Of a DNA stretch of 64,000 nt, positions 53,282 through 63,810 are shown one piece after another. The DNA is taken from NCBI GenBank assembly GCA_030374805.1, contig JARGSG010000037.1, positions 186,001-250,000 on the forward strand, read 5' to 3'. Numbering within the stretch: position 1 is the stretch's first letter; each line of letters begins with the position of its first letter. The notes under the pieces are model-generated. The model had not been told where the DNA came from. It made no database searches and was given only the letters and a program-made list of their open reading frames with translations. Made by a program: the position numbers and the translations under genes. This stretch comes from Gracilaria gracilis. Its lineage: Eukaryota; Rhodophyta; Florideophyceae; Gracilariales; Gracilariaceae.

Positions 53282-54060
53282 GTGTGCAAACTTCCAACAT
53301 CCGGATCGGGCACCACGAATTCTCTTTTGCAGTAAACAAACCTCCTACCCGTGCTGATGGCTATGAAATTGTGGTGTCAACTTACAAGTACTCACTCAGC
53401 AAACTCTGGAAATTCAAATGTCCACACTGAAGCAGGTATTTAATCACCTAGTTTCCATCCGGATGATTGCCGGTACTAGGAGAAGACTTTCTGAATGCAA
53501 GTATTGCTGATTAGAACTCGTGAAGGAACTGGAAACTAGTAGTATGTGGTTGCTTTGCGGTTGTCAGTTGGCACTGACACCGATAGGCATTCAATCTTCA
53601 ATGCACGATATCTGAATGCTAACAGCAGCACGTTGTTTGTGCTTACTGTGTTGTATCATAATTTGCCACAGCATTAGGCTTTTGTGTGATGAAACGTAAG
53701 CCAGGTTCATCGACGAAGACGCTGTGATTTGGAGGACGTGGCAGCATAAGAACCGCAAATCACCATCTGTAACTGAGTGATACAGAGCTCTATGCGTTCT
53801 GTTCCGAAGTTACTTTAAAATTGTTTGCGGGTTATGATACCACGTCGCTTACTGCGGAAACACTTGCGGGCTTTGACCACCACCACTATGAATAGGTCAC
53901 TGTGGTTCAGCTCTCTGACTGGTGCTCGCATTGCGAGAGTATGTGGGTTATTTGATGTAATCGGCCTGACTGAGTTGGACGACATAATGCAACAACTGGC
54001 ATCACTTTTGCAATGCAGCCCAAGTTAGATAGATATAAAAATTGGAGCTCGACTTCTCTC
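53282..54060. other. Promoter side of family U copy 2; otherwise nothing seen
   Basis: Contains the TATA-like site at 53436-53445. Short frames only. Confidence 0.45.
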
Positions 54061-54189
54061 GCTGTCCGCGCCCAGAATCATGTGATCTCGGACAGCGTTG
54101 ATGTGCACCCGCACTGCTGTCACATGCGAAGCAATCACACATCCGACCACTGGCACAACGCTCTCGCGCTCCAAGCCTTTGATTGGACG
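54061..54189 (+). pseudogene. CBM20-family gene fragment (copy 3)
   Basis: Translates to a segment matching residues about 128-165 of CBM20 copy 2: HVISDSVDVHPHC, NHTSDHWHNALALQAFDW against HVVSESVDVPPYC and DHTSGHWRNALALQGFDW. At the DNA level ACAACGCTCTCGCGCTCCAAG matches 47253-47273 with few changes. It stops soon after and runs into sequence otherwise found 3' of copy 2 (54195-54300 against 48405-48520), so an internal deletion removed the rest including CBM20. Confidence 0.75.
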
Positions 54190-54194
54190 GTGTT

Positions 54195-54300
54195 CATGCT
54201 CTCATAAGCGCCAACCAATCTTGTTACAATCTGTGAATCTGAACCTGAATCAGATGGCTGCTGTCGCAACGTATGATACGTGTAACGAGCTCAGCTTATG
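54195..54300 (+). repeat. Copy of the CBM20 3'-flank repeat
   Basis: TAAGCGCCAACCAATC, GGCTGCTGTCGCAACGTATG and ACGTGTAACGAGCTCAG match 48410-48500. Confidence 0.6.
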
Positions 54301-55611
54301 TTTCTTTATTCATTGTTTCACTCTATGTTCTCCTTTAGGACTCTTTGACGCCCGGACTTAGTGAACTTGAGACAAGTTTGTTTCCGTGGTTGTGGAACAA
54401 TGTCGTCGCTTTGGTCAAGCCACTTCTTATATGAACTTGTAACATGGTACCACAAAATCCCAATATGTTCTCAGGTAATGGTAAGGGCTGCCATGTTTAT
54501 ATCTTTCGTAGAGAGCGTCCTGGAAACAGCGGTATGCCGTGCTCGGACCAGAACAAGTCATTTTGTACTGCACCCGACATTGGGGCCGGAGGTTGTTGGG
54601 AAGACTGTCCATTCTGCTGGTCGGATGTTTATGTGTTTGGATGCTGTCAGCGGCAGGACAACAGGTACGTAGACCTCAGAAGTCCTAGAGGTTGCCTCCT
54701 TCCGGAGTTTGCAGACTTTGTTCGGAAGTCGGCTTGTACGTCGTTGGCTACACGTGAGGGCTTCGCTTCAACCCGAAGACACGTAGCATGGTTGGTAAAC
54801 TTTACAACCTACTTTTTAGATTGAATGAAACTCCCATTTTCCGCATCCTCCAGCTCGTAACTGTTACCAAAGGTATAGTCATCATGACCTTATTATCAGG
54901 TCACGTCGTGCGTCTCATTTATTTCGGTCTCTCTGACGTCAGCAATTTAAATAGAAAGCATAACAGGCGGACAAGGAAGCCATCCCTGCGGGGATAAGCA
55001 ATCCTTCTGGGACGGTTGCACTCTCGCTTGCCGGTATTGCTTTCAAAGATAACTTCATGTACTAAATCAACCCATAAACGGAGGAGACATAACGTACGTC
55101 AGCAGAAGATTTGCAGTTTTGCAGCTTTGTCGACAATTCCGTGAACATCGTAAGATTATCCCTAGAAAGAGTATACGTACCTCTTGACAGGTTGGCGGAC
55201 TTCCAAGTAACAAGGGTGATGTTCGGGGCAAACAAAAAATATCATGGAACTTCGTAACCCCCTCACCACAGTTCATGGCTGCGCTACTGCTGTCACAATT
55301 TCCAGGGTATTGGGGATACAGTTAGTTGTCGACATCAGGAACCAAGCGTCTGGTGCATTCTACAACAAGCTGGAAACACTATCAGCGCTTCGTTACGACA
55401 ACCATAAAAAGGTGAAAAACGTGACCCTCTTGTTACTGATACAAGACTAAAGCTTTGAGTCCAAACAGGGCCATTGAACGGTAGACCTAAAAGTGCCATA
55501 ATACATTCCTACCATAGAAAAACGAATTAGGGAAACAGTTCCTGTTACAAAATCTGTAGAAACTAGACTTGTATCTGAGTGAATCTGTACTAGATTGCTC
55601 AACTTGAGCTC

Positions 55612-55697
55612 AAGACCCACGTACAGCCGCTAATTCAGTCTGCACCAGCTCCAGCTCCAGCTGGTGCAGACTGAATTTGCGGCTGTACGTGGGTCTT
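55612..55697. repeat. Long hairpin: 39-bp arms, 8-bp loop
   Basis: Arms 55612-55650 and 55659-55697 are reverse complements with a single mismatch; the loop is CCAGCTCC. The arms begin AAGACCCACGTACAGCCGC. RNA from either strand would form a very stable stem, so this could be a small-RNA precursor or a recent foldback insertion. Confidence 0.85.
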
Positions 55698-55948
55698 CTC
55701 TGTCGTTCATCGTTCAGGTCCGTACAATCTGTAGATTTATCACGACCTATCAGCTCGGTGACAGTCACCCATCTCACTCCTTTGTAGGTAGCCTCATTGG
55801 TCTGAGAGAATGGAGATCAACACGGTATTTGACCGGTGCTGTGACCATGTAAGGCACCAACAATCTTCCACTCACATAATCGTCACAACGACATCAGCAA
55901 GATTGGCAGTGCCATTACGATCCCTACAACGGAAGCCCCAACTCACGG

Positions 55949-55954
55949 TATAAG
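55949..55954 (+). promoter_or_regulatory. TATA-like site of the Vps62-like gene
   Basis: TATAAG about 120 bp before ATG 56070, followed by the near-palindrome AGACCGACCGGTCT. Confidence 0.5.
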
Positions 55955-56069
55955 AGACCGACCGGTCTTCTTCCCAGCCATTACTCGTTTTCTTCACAAG
56001 CCAAAACCACATTCATCGTCAAACATATCCGTCTCGTGTCGTCATCCACTAAACTGATACCCTGCGAAA

Positions 56070-57428
56070 ATGGTTGTGAGTGAACTTGCATTTGGGGACC
56101 TCGTAATTGCTTTTACGACACGCTTTTCACCCACTTGGGCAGACCGAGGAAGTGGAGCGAGTCTAGACGGTTCTTACTTTCACCCTCAGCCACCTCCGGG
56201 ATTCCACGCGCTTGGAAGTGTTGGACAGTCCGGATATGGAAACCCTAATGGGCGCCTTGTGTCTATCTGCGTTAAGGAAGCTCCAGGAAATCACGAGAGG
56301 CCGCCGCTCAAGCGGCCCGTACGCTGCGACCTTATCTGGACTGACCGAGGATCAGGTGCCAACCAAGACGGTGCGTGCTGGCGTCCCATTCCGCCCCCTG
56401 GCTATGTTTCACTGGGGGACCTGTTTTGGGGCGGGTACAATCCGCCGAGCAGTGATGTGATTCGGTGTGTCAGGCAGGATTTGACCATCTACGGCGCTGT
56501 CGACGACAGAAGCTTGATATGGCATGACAGAAGGTCTGGCGCGCGCAGCGACTTCAGCTCTTGGCGGATTAATGCGTCCCAGCCTTTTCGTAGCTCAGCT
56601 GATGGCATCTTCGCCGTCACCAGTTTCATTGGAGTCGGTGGCAGCTACGATCAACCCGGCGTCGGGGAGCCAGTGGTGAAGAATCTACGTCTTCCACTGC
56701 CAACGGTGAAGAATGTCAGTACAACAAAGCCCACGCTCGAATCTCGCACCCGCCCGCCGAACAGGTTTGGTTCGACTGTTGATCGCATTGTGACAGTGCC
56801 ACTGACAGCTATTGTTGACAATGATCGCAGCTTGGAGTGGATCGTAAGAAACTCACCTTTCTACACCATCGAGAGAGTTACGTATTACAACTTGGTTTTG
56901 TTTGATGACAATCACTCAAGCTTGACGCAATCGAGATCGACGAGTATAGTGACTGGAGTTGAAACAACTAAAAGCGAGACGTTCAGCAAAAGCACGGGAA
57001 TCACGGTAGGTGTTGAAATTGGAGTTAAAGGTTTCAAGCCTAAAGAGAGCGTATCTTTAACGACGACGTTCGGCTACGAAAGTTCTTCCGCCGTCTCCAA
57101 GTTGCGCCAAGAACATGATACGATTTCTCTCACTATCGCTCTGTTGATCCACCTTGCAGGCAAGGCGATCTCGACCAGCAGTTACAATTCCAAAAGCTGG
57201 GTTGCTAAATGCAAACTGCACGCAAGCAACCCACGCAGATTTAAGTTTGAATCAGAAGCACTGCCACCTACGAATCGTAGGTGGCAGGTTGAGAACGTCT
57301 ACTTAATAAACAATTCCAGACTCTCCACAGGAGGTCTGGGGGCATCCGCATCTACTGCGGGACTTCCTTGGTTCCCAACATTTTGCCTTTGCCTCCCTCA
57401 TTTTTCCCTAAGCGTGTGCGCGCCGTAA
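56070..57428 (+). CDS. Vps62/DUF946-like protein with a possible beta-pore-forming C-terminal module
   Basis: 452 residues. The N-terminal about 190 residues hold three repeats of the motif W-x-DRGSGA-x-x-DG...PP-G (WADRGSGASLDG, WTDRGSGANQDG, then a diverged WHDRRSGARSDF). This is the pattern of Vps62/DUF946 lectin-like beta modules. Residues about 240-400 are Ser/Thr-rich alternating polar and hydrophobic strands (TTKSETFSKSTGITVGVEI, SLTTTFGYESSSAV), similar in style to aerolysin-type insertion regions. Vps62 modules are found with such domains in bacteria and fungi; this is a family-level inference, and activity and target are unknown. No signal peptide is seen. The last 45 residues, after a 27-bp palindrome at 57261, are hydrophobic and atypical and may be frameshifted. 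It has its own TATA site and lies in TE-rich accessory DNA. Confidence 0.7.
   Translation: MVVSELAFGDLVIAFTTRFSPTWADRGSGASLDGSYFHPQPPPGFHALGSVGQSGYGNPNGRLVSICVKEAPGNHERPPLKRPVRCDLIWTDRGSGANQDGACWRPIPPPGYVSLGDLFWGGYNPPSSDVIRCVRQDLTIYGAVDDRSLIWHDRRSGARSDFSSWRINASQPFRSSADGIFAVTSFIGVGGSYDQPGVGEPVVKNLRLPLPTVKNVSTTKPTLESRTRPPNRFGSTVDRIVTVPLTAIVDNDRSLEWIVRNSPFYTIERVTYYNLVLFDDNHSSLTQSRSTSIVTGVETTKSETFSKSTGITVGVEIGVKGFKPKESVSLTTTFGYESSSAVSKLRQEHDTISLTIALLIHLAGKAISTSSYNSKSWVAKCKLHASNPRRFKFESEALPPTNRRWQVENVYLINNSRLSTGGLGASASTAGLPWFPTFCLCLPHFSLSVCAP
57261..57287. repeat. Perfect 27-bp palindrome inside the Vps62-like coding region
   Basis: Arms of 13 bp (CTGCCACCTACGA) around a single A. The downstream protein sequence loses its family-like pattern, so an insertion or templated mutation is possible. 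Confidence 0.8.
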
Positions 57429-58089
57429 ATCCGAACCTAGACGGACCAACACGCTCCTAACACTGCAGCGGCTGTGTGGGTGGAAGGTAATGAATTCCGA
57501 GTTCGGAGATCTGATGGAACAATTCTCTCAGCAGTGTTGGCATTTGAGCCGTCATCGACTGCGACTGTTACTCAGCAGTTTCCAAAGAACTGATCGACTG
57601 GGCAACCCCTTTACGTTCGATGTTGGATCATTCTGCGTGACGGGTGAGCCGTCACGGCTGGCAGCGATGCATGGCTACGAACAGAGCAGTCTTTTGACTC
57701 AGAAGTTGTGAGGAAAACAAGCTCGCTTTGGTGGTGGATATTTTCACTCTTTGAGGATGAAACCTGTCATCTTCTCTTTATTCTAAGTTGTTTGCTTTTC
57801 ACTGAACATTGTTTAAGTATTATTGATTCAAAGACTTTGATCAGAAACGAAATAAAATGAAAAGAACGACAAGCGGAGTCCTTAGGACTGTCCTTACATC
57901 GTCGTCATCATCATCGTTCTCATTGGACAAGTCCAGGACTGGACGAGTCGAGCCTGACTCGACTCGTCGAGTGCTGCACTCGTCCTTACGTCGTCGTCAT
58001 CATCATCGTTCTCAACTACCGTAGTGTCCACGTGTAGCTCGTGTTCACTATAATCGTGATTACAGTACTTCATGAGTGGCTTACAGACC
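57429..58089. other. No gene recognised; 32-bp direct repeats
   Basis: 57891-57922 and 57983-58014 (TCCTTACRTCGTCGTCATCA and following bases) are identical but for one base and enclose 60 bp containing GACTGGACGAGTCGAG and GACTCGACTCGTCGAG palindromic words. An unequal duplication or a small composite insertion. Confidence 0.6.
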
Positions 58090-59480
58090 ACAACCCGGCG
58101 CTCACCTTCATGAAGGTGAGCCTCTTACCTTCAGCAGGTAAGCATTTTACCGAAGCCTTCTTATTCTTCATTGCTACATATCCAAGTCGTATGTTGGCTC
58201 TACGTGCAGGCGTCAAAGTCTCGCCTGTTACCTCCGACCATTGAACATCATAAACTGTTTCAGTTTTATTTTCACAGGTTGAAATAATTGGTACCCCGAT
58301 GTTCATGGAACAGCTAACAACACTGAAGAGCAAACATTTCTCTTTTCTTTTGGCAGCTGTAGAGATGGAAGTAAGAATAGCACTGCGGATGGCGTTACGG
58401 ATGGTGGTGTGGATGATGGTGCGATGGAGGTGGAGATAGCGATGCGGAGGCGTTTGGGATGTTGTGCGGTTGTATGGTTGCAATGCGCAAGAGGTGTGCT
58501 GAGTGTTGAGGTTCGATGCCTCTGATTTTACTGAAGACGCCGAGATGTGGGGTCTTAAGTACACCACTGCTGATGTTTTCTGCTTCAGAAAACTACTACA
58601 GTACACTAGCTAGGAGATAATGCCACCCGAGCGTGTGTGCAGCAATCCTTGGTGGAGCTATGGGTGCTGAAGTGGATGTCTATATCTACTCCAGTGCCCA
58701 AGTGGATGCCTTCATCCACTACAGATAGTGATACAGTGGCACTGCGGTGGCGGTGCGAATGGCGGTGCGAATGGCTGTGCTAATGGCCCTGTTTCAAAGA
58801 AGGCGAGGTAGTGAGGATGGCGTGGCGATACGAGGGGGTGGTAGCGGGGATGGCACTACGGGTTTTTGCGTATATGGAGCGATTGACGTGGTGATGCGGA
58901 TGCCGTTGAGGCGGCTTTAGGGGTGGCAGTTCAGTGAGAATGTCTTAGCCGTGTAAATGATGTGCGGGTGCGATTGATGTGCTGATGCGGATGAAGAGGC
59001 GGTGCGGATTGGCCCACAATGGGGCGGCAGTGGACAAGAAAAAGCGCTGGGGAAGGAGATGATAAGGCGGAGGCGTTTGGGAGGGCGATGGAATTGTGGT
59101 GGCGGTGGCGTGTCTTCAGCGATGGCGTGGTGGAGATGACATTGACGTGGGGATGGAGATGTGATGGCGGTGCGATGACTTAATGGTAGCGATGGCGTTG
59201 GCGGTGGCATTGCGTTGGAGATGGCGGTGCTGACGGCTGGCCCGACGCGGTTCGGACACGGTGATGCTGCGGATGGCGGTTCAGAAGGCCATGAAGCGGG
59301 AATGTGCATGGCCGTGCTGTGGGGATGGCGATGATACTGCGGTGAGGTGGCAGTGCGGATGACTGTGCGATAGAGATAGGCGGTGTAATGGCGTTGCAGA
59401 TGGGGGTGCGGGTGGCAATGCGGGTGGCGATGCGGGTGGCGGTGCGGATGGCGATGTGGATGGTGGGTGAGGATGGCGAT
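58090..59480 (+). repeat. Dispersed repeat, copy B: hairpin head plus G-rich minisatellite tail
   Basis: The head (58095-58375) opens with the hairpin CTCACCTTCATGAAGGTGAG. Homologous to 48590-48850. The tail carries GTGGCGGTGCGAATGGCG and, at 59395-59470, a 12-bp unit GGTGGCGATGCG repeated about six times. Minus-strand frames here are translations of the repeat. Confidence 0.7.
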
Positions 59481-61027
59481 ATTTTCAAGTGTTGGGTTTG
59501 ATGGTTATAACCGTTATCCCTGGCGATAGGATTATGCGTCGACACACCCAGAGAATTCTCGATGTTTGGCATCGTTTGAAATAGCGCACACTTTCAGTTG
59601 AACCAATCCATGTGGCTGCTGACCCTGACAGAGATGATTGGTTATTGCATGCATAGGAGTCCTATCGGCCTCCTATAATAGGACACGTCATATTGGCCGA
59701 TTGTATCCAATTCAACGCCCGTTGTCGACGACTTGTTTTAGTTCACCTTCATATTGTATGCAGGGTAGTTTGGTTCACTAGAAAGCCTACACAGCCAGCT
59801 CCTTTTTCTGGAGAACGCACTATAGATCGTTGGGTTTATTTAGCAAACCCTACGTGTTGCGACACATTATCGTACACGCTCAGGGTGGTGGCGGCATCGC
59901 GTCGCTAAGTCACTTGCATCCTACTCTTCCAGTCGACAGTCTCGACTCGAGACAGTCGCAAGTGCTGTCGCTGGCATAGCGCAGCCAGTCTATACCAGCT
60001 TCTCTTGTGCACGCCATCGCTGCAATTTCACCCATAGACATTCCAAGTCAGATAATCTTACACTGAATTTGTTGCGCACGCAAAAATTGGAGCGCTGGGC
60101 AGTGATATGGAAATGTTATCGCGCTAGATAAGGCAACTTTTTGGTGTCCCCGAAGCGCCCATATCAGTCTCGAGGTATTGGTTCCCTCTTTGAAAAGTCC
60201 CAAGTAGTTGCCTTCGTGTCCGAAGGGAAACAAAAACAACATCTCTGCATTTAACGCAGCTTTCGCTTGACAAGTCGTGAACAGGAATACACGGAAAGGT
60301 GTTGTTTTCCCCCATTCTACGGAGGAGATATGTTAAATCTTGGGAATCTGAACCAAAGAACAGAACAGAGGGACAAAAGTTATGTCCTCCTGGCTTCGCG
60401 TTACTGGTTACATAGTGAGCGAGACACTTGTCTCTACAAGTGAATTTGGATCCCCGGTCGTCCATTCATCTGAGCACTGACATGAGACAATTGATGATAG
60501 ACGGATCTCGATATGTCAAAAGCATACTCAGATCCCAACAAAACCCGCCCTTCACGATACTAATGTTGAATGTGAGAAGGTTCACGATTCGGGCCTTACT
60601 ACTTTAAACCCCGAACAAATCTCTGCAAGACTGCTTCATATCTAAGTGGCAGGAAACAGTAGTAATCACAAGCCATATGAAATCCTGAGAATCTCTCGAG
60701 ATGAACACGAAACAAGAATTTGAGCTCTGAAGGCTCCTAAGATTTTGCGTATAGACAGATGCAGATATGCAGTTAACTACCGTCCGAATTCTTACAGCTG
60801 TGCACCCTTCGCCCAAAGCATTTTCTTTGCTGGAAGCGCTATAAAACCATAAGCAGAAGGAAGCTAAACACCCCGCTTGCTCCAATGATCATCTCCCTAC
60901 CGTCCTCCTTTCTCCCAGCCCCAGCAGCCTCCTTCAATATCACCATCTACGCACAGAACACGCCTAACAATCCCTTCGAACTTTCCGCGACATATTCTTC
61001 CGCTTCCTCCAAGTTTACATAATCACC
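59481..61027. other. No confident gene; promoter near 60840
   Basis: Minus-strand frame 60124-60465 (113 codons) lacks motifs and is not called. TATAAAA at 60840-60846 lies 188 bp before ATG 61028, which sits in a good context (CACCATGG). Confidence 0.45.
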
Positions 61028-62774
61028 ATGGACATCAGCAACGAGTCCAGTGCAGTTCAAGACGACAAAGAAACGCTTTCTAAAATTGAAAAACAATTCA
61101 AAGAGAAGTACAAATTTGTTTCTTGGAGTCCCGAAGAATTAGCGCAGATGGAAGACCTGGCGAAGAATGGCATGTTGGAGTGTAGTGAACTGGGGGGAAG
61201 AGCGGCAGGGCCGGGGTTCGAACCACGAACCCGGGCCCCCACAAAAAGCACACGAAGGCGGTTACCGATTGAGCTATGGCCGCTCACGGTGTGGTGACCT
61301 CGAGCCACACCGCCGGAGGTGTTATCGTGACCCTCTGTGACCGCCAGCTGCAGCTGACAGCAGCTACATGGAGCAATACATCGAGAATCGCCGTGAGCAA
61401 GCCTTGATGGCAATCGGAATGATTCAACCCTCCTCAGACGGGCCGAAGGTGGCCAGTAGATCATTGTCCGCGACGTCCAAAACGGCTTCTGTGACTGATG
61501 CCAGTAAATTCCTGGGAAATGTTGGTGGGATCTTCAATATCTTGAAGAAGACGAAGATTTCGAAAGTTTTTCAAGGTCTCGGACTTGTATTGGGATGTGT
61601 AGACTTCTTCATGACGCTCTTAAATCCAGGTCAACCAGATCCAACCCACGAGCTGATCAAGGAGTGCTTTGACAGGATGATGGAACAACTTGGGGAGCTA
61701 TCAAAACAGGTGGATGAAGTCAAAAGAGAAGTGCAGTGGTCGTCTGTTAAGAACGCTCTTGGAGAGTCGGAGACGAATATTCGAAATGCGCTTGAGAAGT
61801 ACAACGACCTTCAAACCAAGATTGGAACGAGCTATGAGGATGAGTACATGACTGATTTCCTCAACTTCTGCAATAATATCAACTTGGAAAACTGTATGAA
61901 GACCCTTACGAGCGCGTTCACGGATCGCGCGACTGCATTTGGGGTGAGGAATTTACCAGAGTGGGCAATTGGTAATACAAACCATCACTACGCCCTCATG
62001 AAGAAGCTTTTCACTGTCGTGTGTCACTTGTTGCTCCCCGCTATGCATATGTACCTGTTCACGGTCAGTAGCAAAGGACTTGATCTTGCGTTCGAAAGCG
62101 ATCAGTGGGCGAAAAGCATTAACATGGTGATGGTTGCTTGTGAACAATCGTTGCAGCAAGTTGTTGACTCACTTCCAACGTACATTGAAAATGACTTCAA
62201 CACCTACTATACCCAAAGAGGATTTGGTAACCGTAATAACACATGGTGGAGTTTCATGCTCATCTCGAGAGACACACATGACTTCTTCAAGGCAAAATAC
62301 CCTTTCGCAAACTTTGCGGTCGTTGCGTACACGCCAATGAGTGGGGGGCATCACCACTGGATCCATTACTATCGGAGAATCAGCGGTCTCTATTTGCATA
62401 TGGGTAACACCGGTATCAATGTGCACATTCTCTGGGAGAAGTCCAAGGAGACCTACGACAGATATATTTACTGGCTCTCGAAGGGAAATAACTCGCAAAA
62501 ACTTGAGAACGACATCCAATCGCTTAAGAACTGGCTGAATTCGCACACTGCGGGAGATGCAAAAACAATCCGCAACAGCTGTCCAGATGACACATCTGGT
62601 GTTAGAACATATTGGGCGTTCATTGTTCCTGGTTCACCCATAGAGTATTGCAATAGTACCTACAAGTCATCACTGACCAAATTTTCAACGCATCAAGTTA
62701 AGGGTACAGCGAACACAAACACGAACTGGACTTTCGTTTTCCAGAGGTACTTTGGGAAGGAATACTATTACTAA
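61028..62774 (+). pseudogene. Helical protein gene interrupted by a 193-bp insertion
   Basis: Exon-like part 1 (61028-61180) starts in CACCATGG and encodes a charged helix (KFVSWSPEELAQMEDLAK). Part 2 (61374-62774, open from 61368) carries the rest, over 460 residues. It has a hydrophobic helix (VFQGLGLVLGCVDFF), a coiled coil (MMEQLGELSKQVDEVKREV), a second helical region with LLLPAMHMYLFTV, and an aromatic beta-rich C-terminus ending YFGKEYYY. The layout of a long helical bundle with one hydrophobic hairpin recalls rapunzel-like and alpha-pore-forming proteins, but only in general form; the function is unknown. The two parts are in different frames, offset by the inserted length (193 = 3x64+1). 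The downstream frame could still be translated from ATG 61368. Splicing out of the insert is possible but no strong splice sites are seen. Confidence 0.55.
61181..61368 (-). mobile_element. 188-bp TGTAG...CTACA element carrying a tRNA-like Pol III promoter
   Basis: The ends are TGTAG and CTACA (inverted), flanked by the 5-bp direct repeat TGGAG (61176-61180 and 61369-61373). On the minus strand it contains CATAGCTCAATCGG (A-box-like) and GGTTCGAACCCC (B box), preceded by about 85 bp of unrelated leader. A SINE would start at the tRNA head and end in a simple tail; this does neither. TG...CA ends with a 5-bp duplication fit integrase-mediated insertion, so a solo LTR of a small non-autonomous retrotransposon (TRIM) is preferred. 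Relatives lie at 51456-51652 and 51111-51175. Confidence 0.6.
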
Positions 62775-62928
62775 ACGTCGACGTGGAGAGCCGAGACAAT
62801 CGCTGGTTGAGCCGTCTTCGGATTATCTGATCCAGTTATTACTTTGACTCTTTGCGGATGGAGCTATTTGAACGGTGGAGGAGATGATAAGACAATGGCC
62901 GCTGAAGTTTTTGGCCTTTTTTAAGAGA

Positions 62929-62953
62929 GAGGATTACCTGTAGGGTAATCCTC
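62929..62953. terminator. Hairpin GAGGATTACC-TGTAG-GGTAATCCTC, 155 bp after the stop
   Basis: Perfect 10-bp stem with a 5-nt loop, following a T-rich stretch. It may be a 3'-end processing or stability element of the upstream gene, or a chance foldback. Confidence 0.35.
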
Positions 62954-63787
62954 CTGCCGCCTCGGAATCAGGGGCTGTAGGAAAATGTGTATTCTTACGA
63001 GAGTTGGAAGTTGGACGGTTTGGTCGTTAGATCTATCAATATGTATTACGCTAGACATAAGTCCTTTGCACGAGCTCCTGTAATAGTTTGGCTCACTTGA
63101 GATGCTGGTTTTGCAGGTTTACAACATCTACAACAGGGTATAAGTAGGTATCCCAGATTGGTATTGGTGATCAGAACGAGCACATCATCATTCTACATAA
63201 ACTACTATTATAATCGGTCCAGTCTTCGTCAAGCAGCCTCACAACGAGGCTGTAATTGGCTTGCAAGCAGCTCTTTACTGAGCCGCCACTGCATTTGGCT
63301 CGACAAGCCGTAGCACAGTCCTACTGGGACCGGTCGCCGACTGTCACGCCTCTTTGTCGTCTACCAGTTGGACCTCACTGAACCAAACTGCAGTCGACTT
63401 CTACAGTTGTGTGAACAGGGGCGGCAGACCAGAATAAAGAAAAAGAAGAATGGTGGAGCTATTCGAGTGACTCGGCAATAAGCAACTGCAGAGTAGAAGA
63501 TTTGACGCAAGGCAACCACTGATATGGCCTTCTTGTCTTGCGGGTTTCGGTGGGGTTTTATTTGACGCAGGAAATGGACATATTCAGTATATTGAAGCAC
63601 TCCTGATCGAACTCATTGATTCAGAAATACACAGAGGGGCATCCGCCACATCCGCCGATACATCCTAAATCAAAATTAAACACAGGAGAAAGCAGGAAAT
63701 GAAGCATTATTGTTGACGATGTAGTGTACTATGTTGGAAGCCGAGAACACATCTGTGTTAATATGAAGCGGGCATGCGCACTCATAA

Positions 63788-63810
63788 AAGAGAGAGAGAG
63801 AGAGAGAGAA
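63788..63810 (+). repeat. (GA)n microsatellite
   Basis: About eleven GA units. Confidence 0.85.

Larger units (their letters stand above)
54301..56069. other. No confident gene; long hairpin at 55612 and promoter at 55949
   Basis: A Cys-rich plus-strand frame (54444-54824, 126 codons) has no family motif and overlaps another frame; it is not called. The rest is short frames. Confidence 0.4.

Noticed and set aside
60124-60465. 113-codon minus-strand frame
   Set aside because: No recognisable motif and no promoter-like context.
61195-61362. Spliceosomal intron joining the two parts of the 61-kb gene
   Set aside because: Possible GT...AG pairs exist but none has a convincing donor or branch region; the direct repeats and terminal TGTAG/CTACA explain the interval better.
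61181-61368. Ordinary tRNA gene on the minus strand
   Set aside because: D-stem and acceptor stem do not pair properly and the region has insertion hallmarks (terminal inverted bases, 5-bp direct repeat), so it is treated as a mobile element.
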